64,000 nt of DNA from Comamonadaceae bacterium (lineage in GTDB: Bacteria > Pseudomonadota > Gammaproteobacteria > Burkholderiales > Burkholderiaceae_C). Position 1 is the stretch's first letter. Every line of letters begins with the position of its first letter. Where the stretch lies: NCBI GenBank assembly GCA_947443645.1, contig CANEXF010000010.1:62001-126000 (forward strand), written 5' to 3'. Under the pieces are notes generated by a model. The model was not told the DNA's origin, did no database searches, and saw nothing but the letters and a program-made list of their open reading frames with translations. Both the position numbers and the translations under genes were made by a program. This document shows positions 1 through 10,465 of the stretch, piece after piece.

Positions 1-83
1 TCAAGCTTGACATTGGAACCGCAAGCCACCAGAGCGGCCGACAAGGTGATGATGGACAGAAGGGAATAAGAAACGCGTTTCAT
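1..83 (-). CDS. pal: Pal, peptidoglycan-associated lipoprotein (N-terminus only, runs off window)
   Basis: Reverse strand reads MKRVSYSLLSIITLSAALVACGSNVKL with lipobox LVAC, directly downstream of tolB. Confidence 0.7.
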   Translation of the reverse strand, partial: MKRVSYSLLSIITLSAALVACGSNVKL

Positions 84-170
84 GAAAAACCTCAGCTACA
101 AAAAAAGAAAGAAATCAGAAATTAACAATGTCACCACGCAGCCGCAAGTGCTGTAGGGCGACGGGGACAG

Positions 171-1457
171 TCATCGTGGGAAAGGGCCCCAATCAGGCTC
201 ACGTATGTCGCCGCTGGCGCCTGACAGACGCGCCTTGATCCTGCCGTCGAGTGTCGTGGTCATCAGCGCTTCGCGCCCTTGCTGCTGGGTAGCATAAACA
301 ATAAGGCGACTGTTAGGCGCAAAACTCGGACTTTCGTCAGCACCAGTATCCGTGATCTGGGACACCGCTCCACCTGCGAGTTCCATCACCTGCAACTTGA
401 AAGCGCCGCTTACCCTTGAGATATACGCCAGCCAGCGTCCATCTGGACTGATGGCGGGCGATATGTTGTAACTTCCATTGAAAGTGACGCGCTCGACATT
501 GCCTCCAGATGCAAGCATCCGATAAATCTGCGGCGACCCCCCTCTGTCACTGACAAAGTAAATGTATTTGCCATCTGGCGAGAACGCAGGCTCGGTGTCT
601 ATGCTTGAAGATTGGGTCAAACGACGTGGCTCGCCACCGTTGGAATCGATCGCATACAACTGCGAGCCGCCATCGCGGCTGAGTGTGGCGACAATCTGTC
701 GGCCATCGGGTGACCAGGCCGGAGCACTGTTGGAGCCGCGGAAATTGGCTAACAGGCGGCGTTTACCAGTTGCGACGTCATGCGCGTAGATGACGGGCTT
801 GCGGGACTCAAACGACACATAGGCCAGTTGCGAGCCGTTGGGCGACCATGCCGGGGAAATGATGGGCTCTGAACTGGCCAGCGCGGACTGCGCGTTTTCG
901 CCATCCGAGTCAGCGACCCAAAGCGTAAAACGCTGACTGGCCTTGGTTACGTAGGCGATGCGGGTTGAAAAAACCCCCTTCTCGCCGGTTAATTTCTCAT
1001 ATACAAAGTCTGAAATCCGGTGCGCAGACAATCGCAGGTCTGCCGAGCTCACCGCATAACTCTGACCACCAAGATCCTGGCCGCGCACCAGATCCCACAG
1101 CCTCAGACGGACGTCAAAACGGCCATCTGCAAGCGGGCTGATGCTGCCCGTGACCATGGCGTCAGCGCCCTTTTGTCGCCACAGCGTCAAGTCAGGGCGA
1201 GCGCTTTCATCGGCAACCAGGCCAGCAGTATCGACAGCTCGAAACGCACCGCTGCGCTCAAGATCGGCCCTGACGATGGCCCCCATTTTTTGAGGCGCCT
1301 GCGCCTCGCCACGAAAAGTGGCGATTGCAATAGGCATCTGTGTCAAACCGACACCTGAGACCTCCACTCTGAATTGCGCCCGCGCAGGTGCAACGGATGC
1401 GATGGCCAGGAAAGCCAATAGAGCGATCAGTATTCGGCGGTGAAATTGGAAAGTCAT
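171..1457 (-). CDS. tolB: Tol-Pal system protein TolB
   Basis: Signal peptide plus TolB N-domain and WD-like repeats (SPAWSPNGSQLAYVSFE, APAWSPDGRQI, EPAFSPDGKYIYF); start taken at MTFQFHRR. Confidence 0.95.
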   Translation of the reverse strand: MTFQFHRRILIALLAFLAIASVAPARAQFRVEVSGVGLTQMPIAIATFRGEAQAPQKMGAIVRADLERSGAFRAVDTAGLVADESARPDLTLWRQKGADAMVTGSISPLADGRFDVRLRLWDLVRGQDLGGQSYAVSSADLRLSAHRISDFVYEKLTGEKGVFSTRIAYVTKASQRFTLWVADSDGENAQSALASSEPIISPAWSPNGSQLAYVSFESRKPVIYAHDVATGKRRLLANFRGSNSAPAWSPDGRQIVATLSRDGGSQLYAIDSNGGEPRRLTQSSSIDTEPAFSPDGKYIYFVSDRGGSPQIYRMLASGGNVERVTFNGSYNISPAISPDGRWLAYISRVSGAFKLQVMELAGGAVSQITDTGADESPSFAPNSRLIVYATQQQGREALMTTTLDGRIKARLSGASGDIREPDWGPFPR

Positions 1458-1494
1458 ACGAATAAGAAAAGAATTCTGAAAAATAGTTTCAAGC

Positions 1495-2340
1495 TCAATG
1501 CAGTTTGGTGACTCTAACTGTATTGTCGACGGCAATTTCACGCAGACCTTTCTCCGAGCGCACCAAACGCGTGTTCATTCGGTCAAAAACCCTTTGTTTG
1601 TTGACTGACGCCTGATCCCTTGTGCTTTCGCGATGCCACAAATGTAAAACTTCGGTGGCCAGAAACCCATTCTTGCGCTTCACGCCAAGATGACTGAGGC
1701 GCAGCACCAAGTCGGCATCCTCGTGCCCCCAGCCTTCGAAGGTCTCATCAAAACCATTGACGGCAACAAAATCAGAGCGCCAGACAGCCAAGTTACAGCT
1801 GCGAATGCCGCGCCACTTGAAAGATGGTTTTACCCTGAATAAAGACCAGGGCCAAAAAAGCATGTGCAACAGTTTGTTGCTGTCGCCAAGCCATCTGGCT
1901 TTGAACCAAAATGCCGCGGACTGATCGCTTAAATCAAGCTCACGACGCAGGGCTTGCGCAGTCAGGCGCTCACTCAACAGAACCCGACTTCCATTGACAA
2001 AACAGCCCTGTTCAGCAAGCTGTGTGTGAGCGTTGACGAAGGACTTGCCAGGCAGGCAGTCGCCGTCGAGAAAAACCAGATATTCACCGGTGGCAAAGTG
2101 CGCGCCAAGATTTCGCGCCGCCGCCGCCGTGAAGCCCGTGTCAGGATGCCAAACATGTCGCACCGGACATTTGAACGCAGGACATTTTTGAAATAGCAAC
2201 TCGAGCTGCGATGGATTTGAGCCATCATCAGCGATAACAACCTCATGGTTGCTGCCGCATTGCCGGGCCAACGCCTCGAGCACCACCAGCAAGGCGTCAA
2301 CTCGGTTGTAGCTGAGAACGATAAAGCTGATCGTTATCAA
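1495..2340 (-). CDS. Glycosyltransferase family 2
   Basis: ITISFIVLSYNRVDALLVVLEAL...FLDGDCLPG GT-A motifs; likely TTG start overlapping the upstream TGA. Confidence 0.85.
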   Translation of the reverse strand: MITISFIVLSYNRVDALLVVLEALARQCGSNHEVVIADDGSNPSQLELLFQKCPAFKCPVRHVWHPDTGFTAAAARNLGAHFATGEYLVFLDGDCLPGKSFVNAHTQLAEQGCFVNGSRVLLSERLTAQALRRELDLSDQSAAFWFKARWLGDSNKLLHMLFWPWSLFRVKPSFKWRGIRSCNLAVWRSDFVAVNGFDETFEGWGHEDADLVLRLSHLGVKRKNGFLATEVLHLWHRESTRDQASVNKQRVFDRMNTRLVRSEKGLREIAVDNTVRVTKLH

Positions 2341-3146
2341 TTGGATTGCGATCTTCCGGAAGGAGCGGAAATGCCGTTTTTCAAATCGTGCGGCTGCGAT
2401 TGCGCTTGACTCAGGAACCAAAGCTTCAAATAGCGGTAATAAGTACCCTCGGCATTGGAAATCGCCAGAACCAAGCCCATGCGTCCATCGAGAAACCCAA
2501 GGCGAAGAACGTAGGTGCGAAAAAACGCCCAGAACGCGCGACCAAGCGCCGTGCCGAGGGATGCTTTTCTTCCCCTTGCAAAAAGGACCTGCGCTCCAGC
2601 CGTCGAGTAACGGTCGACTTTATCAAGAACCGCCTCAAAGCTGACGAAGCTCTGATGCAGCAAAGGTGAATGGAGCTGCGCAACGGCAGCAGTGGTCAAC
2701 ACTCTTTCGTGGACCAGATCTTCCGAGAATGAAGCGCTGCCGCGCTTGAACAGACGTGTAATTCGGTCTGGATACCAGCCAGAGTGAAGCATGTACTGCC
2801 CACAATAGCTGGACAGCCTTGGGAAGTCATAGACTTGATGGCTGGCCTGCTGGATGGCATTTTTGATTTCGGCCTGTAAAGCAGGCGTGACTCTTTCATC
2901 TGCATCAATTGAAAGAATCCAATCACCATTGGCCAAAGCCAAAGCGCGATTTTTTTGCACGCCAAAACCTCGCCAGTCAGAATTTACGCTGACCTCAGCT
3001 CCCAGCTTTTTGGCTATTTCAACCGTACCATCCGTACTGCCGGAGTCCAGCACCACGACTTGCTCTGCAAACGACAGCGACTGCAGACATGCCTCGATGT
3101 TGTGGGCTTCGTTTTTTGTTATCACTATGACAGACAAGCTTGCCAA
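2337..3146 (-). CDS. Glycosyltransferase family 2, LPS core WaaE/KdtX-like
   Basis: SLSVIVITKNEAHNIEACLQSL...VVLDSGSTDGTVEIA...DWILSIDADERV. Confidence 0.86.
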   Translation of the reverse strand: MASLSVIVITKNEAHNIEACLQSLSFAEQVVVLDSGSTDGTVEIAKKLGAEVSVNSDWRGFGVQKNRALALANGDWILSIDADERVTPALQAEIKNAIQQASHQVYDFPRLSSYCGQYMLHSGWYPDRITRLFKRGSASFSEDLVHERVLTTAAVAQLHSPLLHQSFVSFEAVLDKVDRYSTAGAQVLFARGRKASLGTALGRAFWAFFRTYVLRLGFLDGRMGLVLAISNAEGTYYRYLKLWFLSQAQSQPHDLKNGISAPSGRSQSN

Positions 3147-3306
3147 TGGTCGCCTTTCATAATTCGCGTCCAGAAAACCCCGGCTGCGGTCAGCTCGTTA
3201 AGAACCTGCAGAGCATAGCAGAGCGTGCTTGACAGACACATGGCCATCGGCCGTGTGGAATCACTGATAATGACACCCATTCTTCAGCCGCCACCTGCCA
3301 ACAATT

Positions 3307-4584
3307 TTGCAAAAAAAATCGCTCAACTTCCGGCTGCTGCTGGTTTGCCTGGCTGCAGCATCCGTCGGCTTACCTGTTGCGCTTATCAGCCTTGCGAAGA
3401 TGTTGCTACTGCTCGGTGGTGCCGCCATTTTGCTTTTTAGCCAGCGTCCTGTGCAGGCCGGCCCTGCACAACAAACAGCCCACCTGACGCCTGTCGCTGT
3501 ACTGGTCATTATTTGTGCCTTCGCACTGAGCCTCTTGTGGACAAGCGGCTCGCAGGTCGAGGCCTTGAACTCGCTTGGAAAATACGGCAAATTATTGATG
3601 ATCCCGCTGATCGTTGCCCTGCTGCGAAGCCGTGAAGAGGCGCGCTACGCGCTGGCAGCCTTTACCCTCACGCAATTGTTTTTAGTCCTGAGTTCCTGGA
3701 TGCTTTTCCTGCACCTTCCGGTGCCATGGGCTACGTCCGAAACGGCGCTCAGCCACTACACCCCGTTTTCAAGTTACCTCGATGAAGGCATCATGACCGC
3801 ATTGTTTGCGTCGCTGTGCTGGCATCTGCGCGCGCTGCTGCCGGGGCGCCTGGCCACGATCGGCGCGCCCGCAGTAGCCGTGCTGGCTTTGCTCAACGTG
3901 CTGTTTGTACTGGAGGGGCGAAGTGGCCACATCGTCGCCGTCGTACTTTTGTCGCTCGCCATCATGTGGGAGCTACCGGCGCGCTACCGTGCGGGCATCA
4001 TCTTGCTGCCTTTTGTGCTGACGCTTGCTGTGTCGCTGGTCTCGCCGCGAGTGCAAAACCGGCTTATCCAGGCCAAGCAGGAAATTCAGGCCTTCTCACT
4101 TGAAAAGGGCGCAAGCACAACGACCGGCAGCTCCTCCGGCATACGCCTGCATTTCTGGCATCGTGCAGCGCAGCTGATGGCTGAGAATCCGGTTCTGGGC
4201 TCAGGCGTGGGCAGCTGGAGCCACGAATACAACCGACTAGACAAAGCCCAGAATCCGGCGCACCAGGAGATTGGCCCCCTGGGCAATCCGCATCAGGAGT
4301 ACCTGCTGTGGGGCGTTCAACTCGGCATCCCCGGTATCGCGCTCATCGCGGGGCTTTTGGGGGCCATGCTGCGCGACACAAAACACATGGAAAAAATGCC
4401 ATCCCGCGCGGCACAGTCTGCCATCTTCGCACTGGCTATCGCCTGCCTTTTTAACGCTTCCATTTATGACGCACTGATAGGCGACTTTTTCTGTGTCGTG
4501 CTGGGCCTGTTGCTGGCGCTGGGTTGCTTGCGTCCATCACCGCCCTCCAGTCTCAAATTCAAGCAGGCAGCCAGCTCGCAATGA
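3307..4584 (+). CDS. O-antigen ligase family protein (WaaL-like)
   Basis: Polytopic membrane protein with Wzy_C-type segment (NPVLGSGVGSWSHEYN...NPHQEYLLWGVQLGIPG). Confidence 0.86.
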   Translation: MQKKSLNFRLLLVCLAAASVGLPVALISLAKMLLLLGGAAILLFSQRPVQAGPAQQTAHLTPVAVLVIICAFALSLLWTSGSQVEALNSLGKYGKLLMIPLIVALLRSREEARYALAAFTLTQLFLVLSSWMLFLHLPVPWATSETALSHYTPFSSYLDEGIMTALFASLCWHLRALLPGRLATIGAPAVAVLALLNVLFVLEGRSGHIVAVVLLSLAIMWELPARYRAGIILLPFVLTLAVSLVSPRVQNRLIQAKQEIQAFSLEKGASTTTGSSSGIRLHFWHRAAQLMAENPVLGSGVGSWSHEYNRLDKAQNPAHQEIGPLGNPHQEYLLWGVQLGIPGIALIAGLLGAMLRDTKHMEKMPSRAAQSAIFALAIACLFNASIYDALIGDFFCVVLGLLLALGCLRPSPPSSLKFKQAASSQ

Positions 4585-6344
4585 CAGAACAAATAGAACC
4601 GATACCTGTGGCTATCAAGCTTTCTGTCTTGCAGAGAATCAAACGTGTTTGGCCCTACTTCGGTACTGCAAAAAAGGGCTGGACAGTTGCGATCGCCGCA
4701 ACCGTGGTGGCGTCGGCTACTGAACCCTTTGTACCGGCATTGCTGAAACCCCTGTTGGACCGCGGCTTCCAAAAGGGCGCGCTCGATCTTTGGATGGTGC
4801 CCTTGTCGCTGATGCTGCTGTTCACGATAAGAGGCCTGTCGGGCTTTGTCGCGCAGTACGCCTTGGCCCAGGTCACCAACGAAGGGCTCCAGGCCCTGCG
4901 CAAAGCGATGTTCGCAAAGCTGCTGAGCGCGCGTCTTTCACTGTTTGCCGACCAGACCTCGAGCGCCATTTCAAATACTGTGGTCTACGAGGTCTACAAC
5001 GGCTCCATGATTTTGAACAACGCGCTGATGAAGCTGGCGCGGGATGTGCTCACACTGGTCGCATTGGTCGGTTATCTGATTTTCCTGAACTGGAAGCTGA
5101 TGCTGGTGGTGTCGCTGCTTTTCCCCGCCGTAGCGCTGGTGATTCAGCTGTTAACCAGGCGCCTTTACAGACTCACAAAGGAAAGCCAGACTGCCACGGA
5201 CAACCTGGCCTACGTGGTCGAGGAGAACGTTCTGGCGCACCGCGACGTTCGCCTGCATGGCGCACAGTCAAGCCAGGCCAGCCGTTTCGATGCCTTGAGC
5301 CGGTCGCTGCGGCGGCTGTCCATGAAGTCAACAGCCGCTTACGCGAGCATGAGCGCGATAACGCAGGTGTTGGCGGCTGTCGCTTTGTCTGCGGTGATTT
5401 CAATCGCCCTGCTGCAGGGCTCGGAAAACACCACGACCGTGGGAGGCTTCGTGGCCTTTGTCACGGCCATGCTGCTGCTGATAGCGCCCATCAAAGGCCT
5501 GTCAGACGGCGCGACACCGATCACCCGGGGATTGGCGGCGCTGGAGCGCGGTCTTGATCTGATCAATCTGACTGACGATGAGTCTGGCGGCTCTGTTTCC
5601 AAACCGCGGGCTTCTGGTGATATCGAGTTTGCAAATGTCAGCGTCCGCTATAGAGCCGACGCGCCACCTGCGCTGGATGAGTTGAGCCTTTCTATCAAGG
5701 CAGGCGAAACCGTGGCGCTCGTGGGAAGCTCGGGTTCAGGCAAAACCACGCTGGTCAATCTCTTGCCCAGGTTCGTGGAACTGAGCTCGGGCGCTGTTTT
5801 CCTCGATGGTACTGAACTGAGGAAGTGGAGCCTGGCCTCGCTGCGATCACAGTTTGCAGTGGTCAGCCAGCACGTTGTGATGCTCAACGGCAGCCTGGCA
5901 TTCAACGTGGCGCTCGGCCAGTCGTTTGACCGGGACAAAGTCACGCAGTGTCTGAAGGCTGCCAATCTGGGCGGCTTGCTGGACGGCATGCCTGAGGGCA
6001 TTGATACCGTGCTTGGGCATAACGCCATGCAGTTGTCAGGCGGACAACGTCAGCGCCTGGCCATCGCACGCGCGCTTTACAAGGATGCGCCAATTCTGAT
6101 TCTGGACGAAGCGACTTCCGCCCTTGATACCGAGTCCGAACAAGCTGTTCAGGAAGCCATCCGGAGGCTGACCTCAGGCCGCACCTCACTGGTGATCGCC
6201 CATCGCTTGTCTACTGTGCAACATGCAGACCGCATCATCATGATGAACGCCGGACGCATCGTAGAGTCCGGCACGCACGCAAACCTGCTGGCTCAAAATG
6301 GCGCCTACGCCCATCTCTACCGACTCGGTTTTCAGGGCAGCTGA
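4581..6344 (+). CDS. msbA: Lipid A export ABC transporter MsbA
   Basis: ABC TM domain plus GSSGSGKTTLVNLLPR Walker A and LSGGQRQRLAIARALYKDAPILILDEATSALD; ATGA overlap with the upstream gene. Confidence 0.93.
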   Translation: MTEQIEPIPVAIKLSVLQRIKRVWPYFGTAKKGWTVAIAATVVASATEPFVPALLKPLLDRGFQKGALDLWMVPLSLMLLFTIRGLSGFVAQYALAQVTNEGLQALRKAMFAKLLSARLSLFADQTSSAISNTVVYEVYNGSMILNNALMKLARDVLTLVALVGYLIFLNWKLMLVVSLLFPAVALVIQLLTRRLYRLTKESQTATDNLAYVVEENVLAHRDVRLHGAQSSQASRFDALSRSLRRLSMKSTAAYASMSAITQVLAAVALSAVISIALLQGSENTTTVGGFVAFVTAMLLLIAPIKGLSDGATPITRGLAALERGLDLINLTDDESGGSVSKPRASGDIEFANVSVRYRADAPPALDELSLSIKAGETVALVGSSGSGKTTLVNLLPRFVELSSGAVFLDGTELRKWSLASLRSQFAVVSQHVVMLNGSLAFNVALGQSFDRDKVTQCLKAANLGGLLDGMPEGIDTVLGHNAMQLSGGQRQRLAIARALYKDAPILILDEATSALDTESEQAVQEAIRRLTSGRTSLVIAHRLSTVQHADRIIMMNAGRIVESGTHANLLAQNGAYAHLYRLGFQGS

Positions 6345-7501
6345 AGGCCGCCCTGACTGACTTGACGGTAAATCTCTTCCTGCTGGTCAGCGATTTTTTC
6401 CCACTCGAAATGGCTGGAAAAATCGCGTGCCGCAAGGCTCAGCGACGCTTTGAGGGCGCTATCAGCAAAAATACGTTTGAGTGATTGTGCAAGGGCTCGC
6501 ACATCACGCGGATCGTCCAGAATCAAGGCATTTTTTTCATGCTTTAGCAAGCCGGAAATGCCGCAATACCGCTCGCTGCTCACCACCACAGGCAAGCCGT
6601 GGGCCATGGCTTCAAGTACCACCATGGCAAAAGTGTCCTCAAGCGTGGGATGCGCGAGGCAATCTGCAGCAAGGTAGGCCGGACTGACCGTCTTCATGGC
6701 ACCGAGAAAAAATACCCGCGACGTCAAGCCAGCCCGCTCAACCTGCTGGCGGAACGCTGCAAGCTGCCTGGAACTGCCAACCACGGCCAAAATAGAATCG
6801 CCCGCCAAACTCGACATCGCATCAATCAATGTTTGCAGCCCTTTTTTTCGAAAATCATTGCCCACAAACAATATGCAGTCTTTGTCCAGAGGCAAGCCCA
6901 GTGATTGCCTGGCCAAGGCGCGCTCTGATTGCGACGGCAGCGTCGGCAAATCAATTCCAGGGGTCAGGACGCGGGTCATGGGTAGGGCGTCTGGATAGCT
7001 CGTAGAAAAAATGGACAGCAGGCTCTGTGACGTCAGGATCACGCAACGCCCCGCTTGCAATGCGTAACGCATGCGCTCGAGCAGCAGGTAAACCACCAGC
7101 CTGGGACTGCTCAGTACTTTGCACCACCTGAGCAGGCGCCTCCAGCCCGTCAGTCCATGAAAAAGATTGTGCTTGACGGGCAATACGTGAACCGTCTGCA
7201 CATTGCCATGCCAAGTATTTTCGTGCGAATGCACGACATCAAAACCCTTGCGGGTCGCCCACCAGCTCGCGCTTGCAAACCAGAGTTGATTAAACCAGCG
7301 GGGCCGGCGTAGCGGCATGCTGACAAGGTGGTAGCGCACACCTGGCCACTGGTGTTCCACGGACTGCGCGAAAACATGAATCTCGTGGCGCGCTGCGAGC
7401 TGCTCAACCAAGGCAATCGAGTAACGCTCGGCGCCGCCGGCCGTGGGCGAAAAATTCCGGCTCAACACCGCGACACGTAGCTGCGCGATAGGTAAGGTCA
7501 T
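6332..7501 (-). CDS. Glycosyltransferase family 4 (WaaG-like)
   Basis: VAVLSRNFSPTAGGAERYSIALVEQLA...FVGNDFRKKGLQTLIDA...HPTLEDTFAMVVLEAMAHGLPVVVS. Confidence 0.9.
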   Translation of the reverse strand: MTLPIAQLRVAVLSRNFSPTAGGAERYSIALVEQLAARHEIHVFAQSVEHQWPGVRYHLVSMPLRRPRWFNQLWFASASWWATRKGFDVVHSHENTWHGNVQTVHVLPVKHNLFHGLTGWRRLLRWCKVLSSPRLVVYLLLERMRYALQAGRCVILTSQSLLSIFSTSYPDALPMTRVLTPGIDLPTLPSQSERALARQSLGLPLDKDCILFVGNDFRKKGLQTLIDAMSSLAGDSILAVVGSSRQLAAFRQQVERAGLTSRVFFLGAMKTVSPAYLAADCLAHPTLEDTFAMVVLEAMAHGLPVVVSSERYCGISGLLKHEKNALILDDPRDVRALAQSLKRIFADSALKASLSLAARDFSSHFEWEKIADQQEEIYRQVSQGGLQLP

Positions 7502-8259
7502 TTCTTGCGTCTGTCCTCGTAAGCGGTCGCAATCTTGAGCCAGAACATGGGCAAACTGGTCGAGCGAAGCACAGGCACGCGTGGCAGCTCCAACAGGTTC
7601 ACGCCCGCATGACAACGGCTGCGTTGCGTGCTTGTCGCAGTGACAAAGCCCTGAGCGCGGACCATGGCGACATGTCTGGCCTCATAGCGTCCGTAGGGAT
7701 AGCAAAAGTGACTGACGGGGCTGTCAATAGCGACCTCCAGATCGACCTTGCCGCCAGCAATTTCAACCTGGCAAGTCACGTCGTCCTTGTCCAACAGGTT
7801 CACGTGATGCCGGGTGTGAGAGCCTATCTCCTGTCCCCCGCTAACCCACTGCAGCATCTGGGCCTCGCTCATCAATGGCGTCTGGGCAATACCGTTTTGT
7901 GCATCCCAACTGTTTGTTTTGCCGGCCAGGCCGCTGACCGCATAGCAGGTAGCTGAGAAACCATGGCGCATCAGCACAGGCAAGGCATGGGTGAGATTGT
8001 TGAGGTAGCCGTCATCGAAGGTGATGCCCACTACCTTGCCCTGCCGCTCTCCGCTCAAATAGGGTTGCAGGGCACTCATGCTCAGGCCCGTATAACCGAG
8101 CCAGTTGAGCCAGGCCATCTGGCGGGCAAAAGCGTCGGGATGCACATAGAGGCTGCGAAAAGGACTACCTTTGGGCGGGGCTTCGTCAATCTGGTGGTAA
8201 ACGAGGATGGGAATCGGCCGGAGATTGCCAGTTGTCGTGCCGGTCGTGGAATGCGCCAT
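7498..8259 (-). CDS. Polysaccharide deacetylase (NodB-type)
   Basis: ILVYHQIDEAP...VVGITFDDGYLNNLTHALPVL...IGSHTRHHVNL...FCYPYGRY. Confidence 0.88.
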   Translation of the reverse strand: MAHSTTGTTTGNLRPIPILVYHQIDEAPPKGSPFRSLYVHPDAFARQMAWLNWLGYTGLSMSALQPYLSGERQGKVVGITFDDGYLNNLTHALPVLMRHGFSATCYAVSGLAGKTNSWDAQNGIAQTPLMSEAQMLQWVSGGQEIGSHTRHHVNLLDKDDVTCQVEIAGGKVDLEVAIDSPVSHFCYPYGRYEARHVAMVRAQGFVTATSTQRSRCHAGVNLLELPRVPVLRSTSLPMFWLKIATAYEDRRKK

Positions 8260-8292
8260 GGTGTCGGGTTCGGTAAAACGATGCGGAAAGAA

Positions 8293-9792
8293 TTACATCA
8301 GCACAATGTCGTATTGCTCTTGCGCCATGGCCGCCTCTGCCTGCAGCGAGATCGGCTTGCCGATGAAATCACTCAAACCGGCCAGGTGCTGGCTTTCCTC
8401 ATCCAGGAAAAGCTCTATGACCTTGGGCGATGCCACCACGCGAAACTCGCGTGGATTGAACTGGCGCGCCTCGCGCAGGATTTCGCGCAGGATGTCATAG
8501 GTCACGCTGCGCGCGGTCTTGACAACGCCTTTACCCATGCAGGCGCTGCAGGGCTCACACAGCTGGTGCGCCAGCGATTCACGGGTGCGCTTTCGTGTCA
8601 TCTCCAGCAGACCCAGTGCAGAAAATCCATTGACTGTGGTCTTGATGCGGTCACGCGAGAGCTGCTTCTGGAACTCTGCCAACACGTTATCGCGGTGACT
8701 GTCCTTGACCATGTCTATGAAGTCCACAATCACGATGCCGCCAAGGTTGCGCAAACGAAGCTGCCGCGCAATCGCCTGCGAGGCCTCCAGGTTGGTCTTG
8801 AAGATGGTGTCGTCAAAATTACGCGCACCCACAAAGCCGCCGGTGTTCACGTCAATGGTGGTCAGGGCTTCGGTCTGGTCAACCACCAGGTAGCCGCCGG
8901 ACTTCAGGTCGACTCGTCGGCCCAGCGCCTTGGCGATGTCATCGTCAATATTGAACAGGTCGAATATCGGGCGCTCTCCTGCGTAGAGCTGCAGTTTTGG
9001 CAGCGTTGCCGGCATGAACGTTTGCGCAAAGACTGTGAGCTTGTCGAACTGCTCGCGTGAATCAATGCGTATGGTCTGCGTGCTCTCCACCACCATGTCA
9101 CGCAGCACGCGCTGCAGCAGGTTCAGATCCTGATGCAGCACCGAGGCCGGCGGCAGACGGACAGATGCATCCTTGATGCGCGCCCAGGTCTTGCGCAGAT
9201 AGCTGATGTCTTCTGCCAACTCGGCGTCGCTGGCGTCCTCGCCATTGGTCCTGAGTATGAATCCACCACCGAGCTCACCCGAGAGCACCTGCATGCGCTG
9301 ACGCAAGTCTTCGCGCTGACGCGGCGGAATTTTTTGCGACACGCCGATGTGGTTGTCCTGCGGCAAAAAAACCAGCAGACGTCCTGCAATGCTGATCTGG
9401 GCCGTCAAGCGCGCGCCCTTGGTTCCTATCGGGTCTTTGAGCACCTGAACCATCACTGCCTGACCTTCGAACAGCTGCTTTTCAATCGGCTGAAGGCCTG
9501 CGGCGGCCGCAGACGTCAAGGCACCTGCAGCTTGGGCATCGCTTTCCGCGTGACGGCTGTTGATGCTGCTCATCAAGTCCGCAACATGCAAGAAAGCGGC
9601 GCGGTCCAGGCCAATGTCTATAAATGCAGACTGCATACCGGGCAGGACCCGGGCAACCTTTCCAAGGTAGACATTGCCGACAAGCCCACGCTCAAGCGTA
9701 CGCTCGACCTGCAACTCCTGCACGGCGCCCTGCTCCACCACGGCCACGCGGGTTTCCTGCGGCGACCAGTTGATCAGGATGTCTTGTTGCAT
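8293..9792 (-). CDS. rng: Ribonuclease G
   Basis: MQQDILINWSPQETRVAVVEQGAVQELQVERTLERGLVGNVYLGKVARVLPGMQSAFIDIGLDRAAFLHVADL. Confidence 0.95.
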   Translation of the reverse strand: MQQDILINWSPQETRVAVVEQGAVQELQVERTLERGLVGNVYLGKVARVLPGMQSAFIDIGLDRAAFLHVADLMSSINSRHAESDAQAAGALTSAAAAGLQPIEKQLFEGQAVMVQVLKDPIGTKGARLTAQISIAGRLLVFLPQDNHIGVSQKIPPRQREDLRQRMQVLSGELGGGFILRTNGEDASDAELAEDISYLRKTWARIKDASVRLPPASVLHQDLNLLQRVLRDMVVESTQTIRIDSREQFDKLTVFAQTFMPATLPKLQLYAGERPIFDLFNIDDDIAKALGRRVDLKSGGYLVVDQTEALTTIDVNTGGFVGARNFDDTIFKTNLEASQAIARQLRLRNLGGIVIVDFIDMVKDSHRDNVLAEFQKQLSRDRIKTTVNGFSALGLLEMTRKRTRESLAHQLCEPCSACMGKGVVKTARSVTYDILREILREARQFNPREFRVVASPKVIELFLDEESQHLAGLSDFIGKPISLQAEAAMAQEQYDIVLM

Positions 9793-9812
9793 GTTGCCTT
9801 GAAAAAGATGGT

Positions 9813-10415
9813 TTAGATTTTGAGGCCTGCTGCACGCAGCAAGCAGGCTGTTTCGTGCAGCGGAAGCCCCATGATGCCACTGTAGCTGCCGTTGATGGCG
9901 GTCATGTGCATGGCCACCTTGCCCTGTACTGCATAGGCTCCGGCCTTGCCCATGGGTTCGCCGGTCGCAACATAAGCCCGGATCTGGGCAGCAGTCATGG
10001 CCTCAAAACTGACCCGGGAAGTGCTCAGGGCCTCGAAACGCCGCCGTCCCGACTGCACAGCCACGGCCGTCAGAACGCGGTGGGTGGCGCCGGACAGCTC
10101 GGCCAACATGCGCCGCGCGTCCTTCTCATCTTCAGGCTTGCCGTAAATCGTACGCCCGAGAGCCACCGTGGTGTCGGAGCACAGAATGGGTGCGGGCTTG
10201 AGCTTGCGGTCCTTCAGGCGGGCAAGCGCAGCATCGAGCTTGAGGCCAGTCACACGTTTGACGTAAGTCGCGGGCGCTTCATTTTTGAGCACCACTTCCA
10301 GCGCCTCGGCATCTTCAGCAGCATCGGGCAAGAGCAATTCATATCGGACACCAAGCTGCTCTAGCAACTGGCGACGACGCGGACTTTGAGACGCCAGGTA
10401 AACGAAGTTGGTCAT
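9813..10415 (-). CDS. maf: Maf family nucleotide pyrophosphatase
   Basis: FVYLASQSPRRRQLLEQLGVRYELL...ILCSDTTVALG...YAVQGKVAMHMTAINGSYSGIMGLPLHET. Confidence 0.93.
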   Translation of the reverse strand: MTNFVYLASQSPRRRQLLEQLGVRYELLLPDAAEDAEALEVVLKNEAPATYVKRVTGLKLDAALARLKDRKLKPAPILCSDTTVALGRTIYGKPEDEKDARRMLAELSGATHRVLTAVAVQSGRRRFEALSTSRVSFEAMTAAQIRAYVATGEPMGKAGAYAVQGKVAMHMTAINGSYSGIMGLPLHETACLLRAAGLKI

Positions 10416-10465
10416 TGCGCAAAGCATAAAAAGGTTGAGGCAAGGCCCGCCACGAACGCGCTGCC

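Noticed and set aside
7963-9060. 365-aa plus-strand ORF antisense to rng
   Set aside because: RNase G on the other strand is clear; the ORF is a codon-bias artefact.
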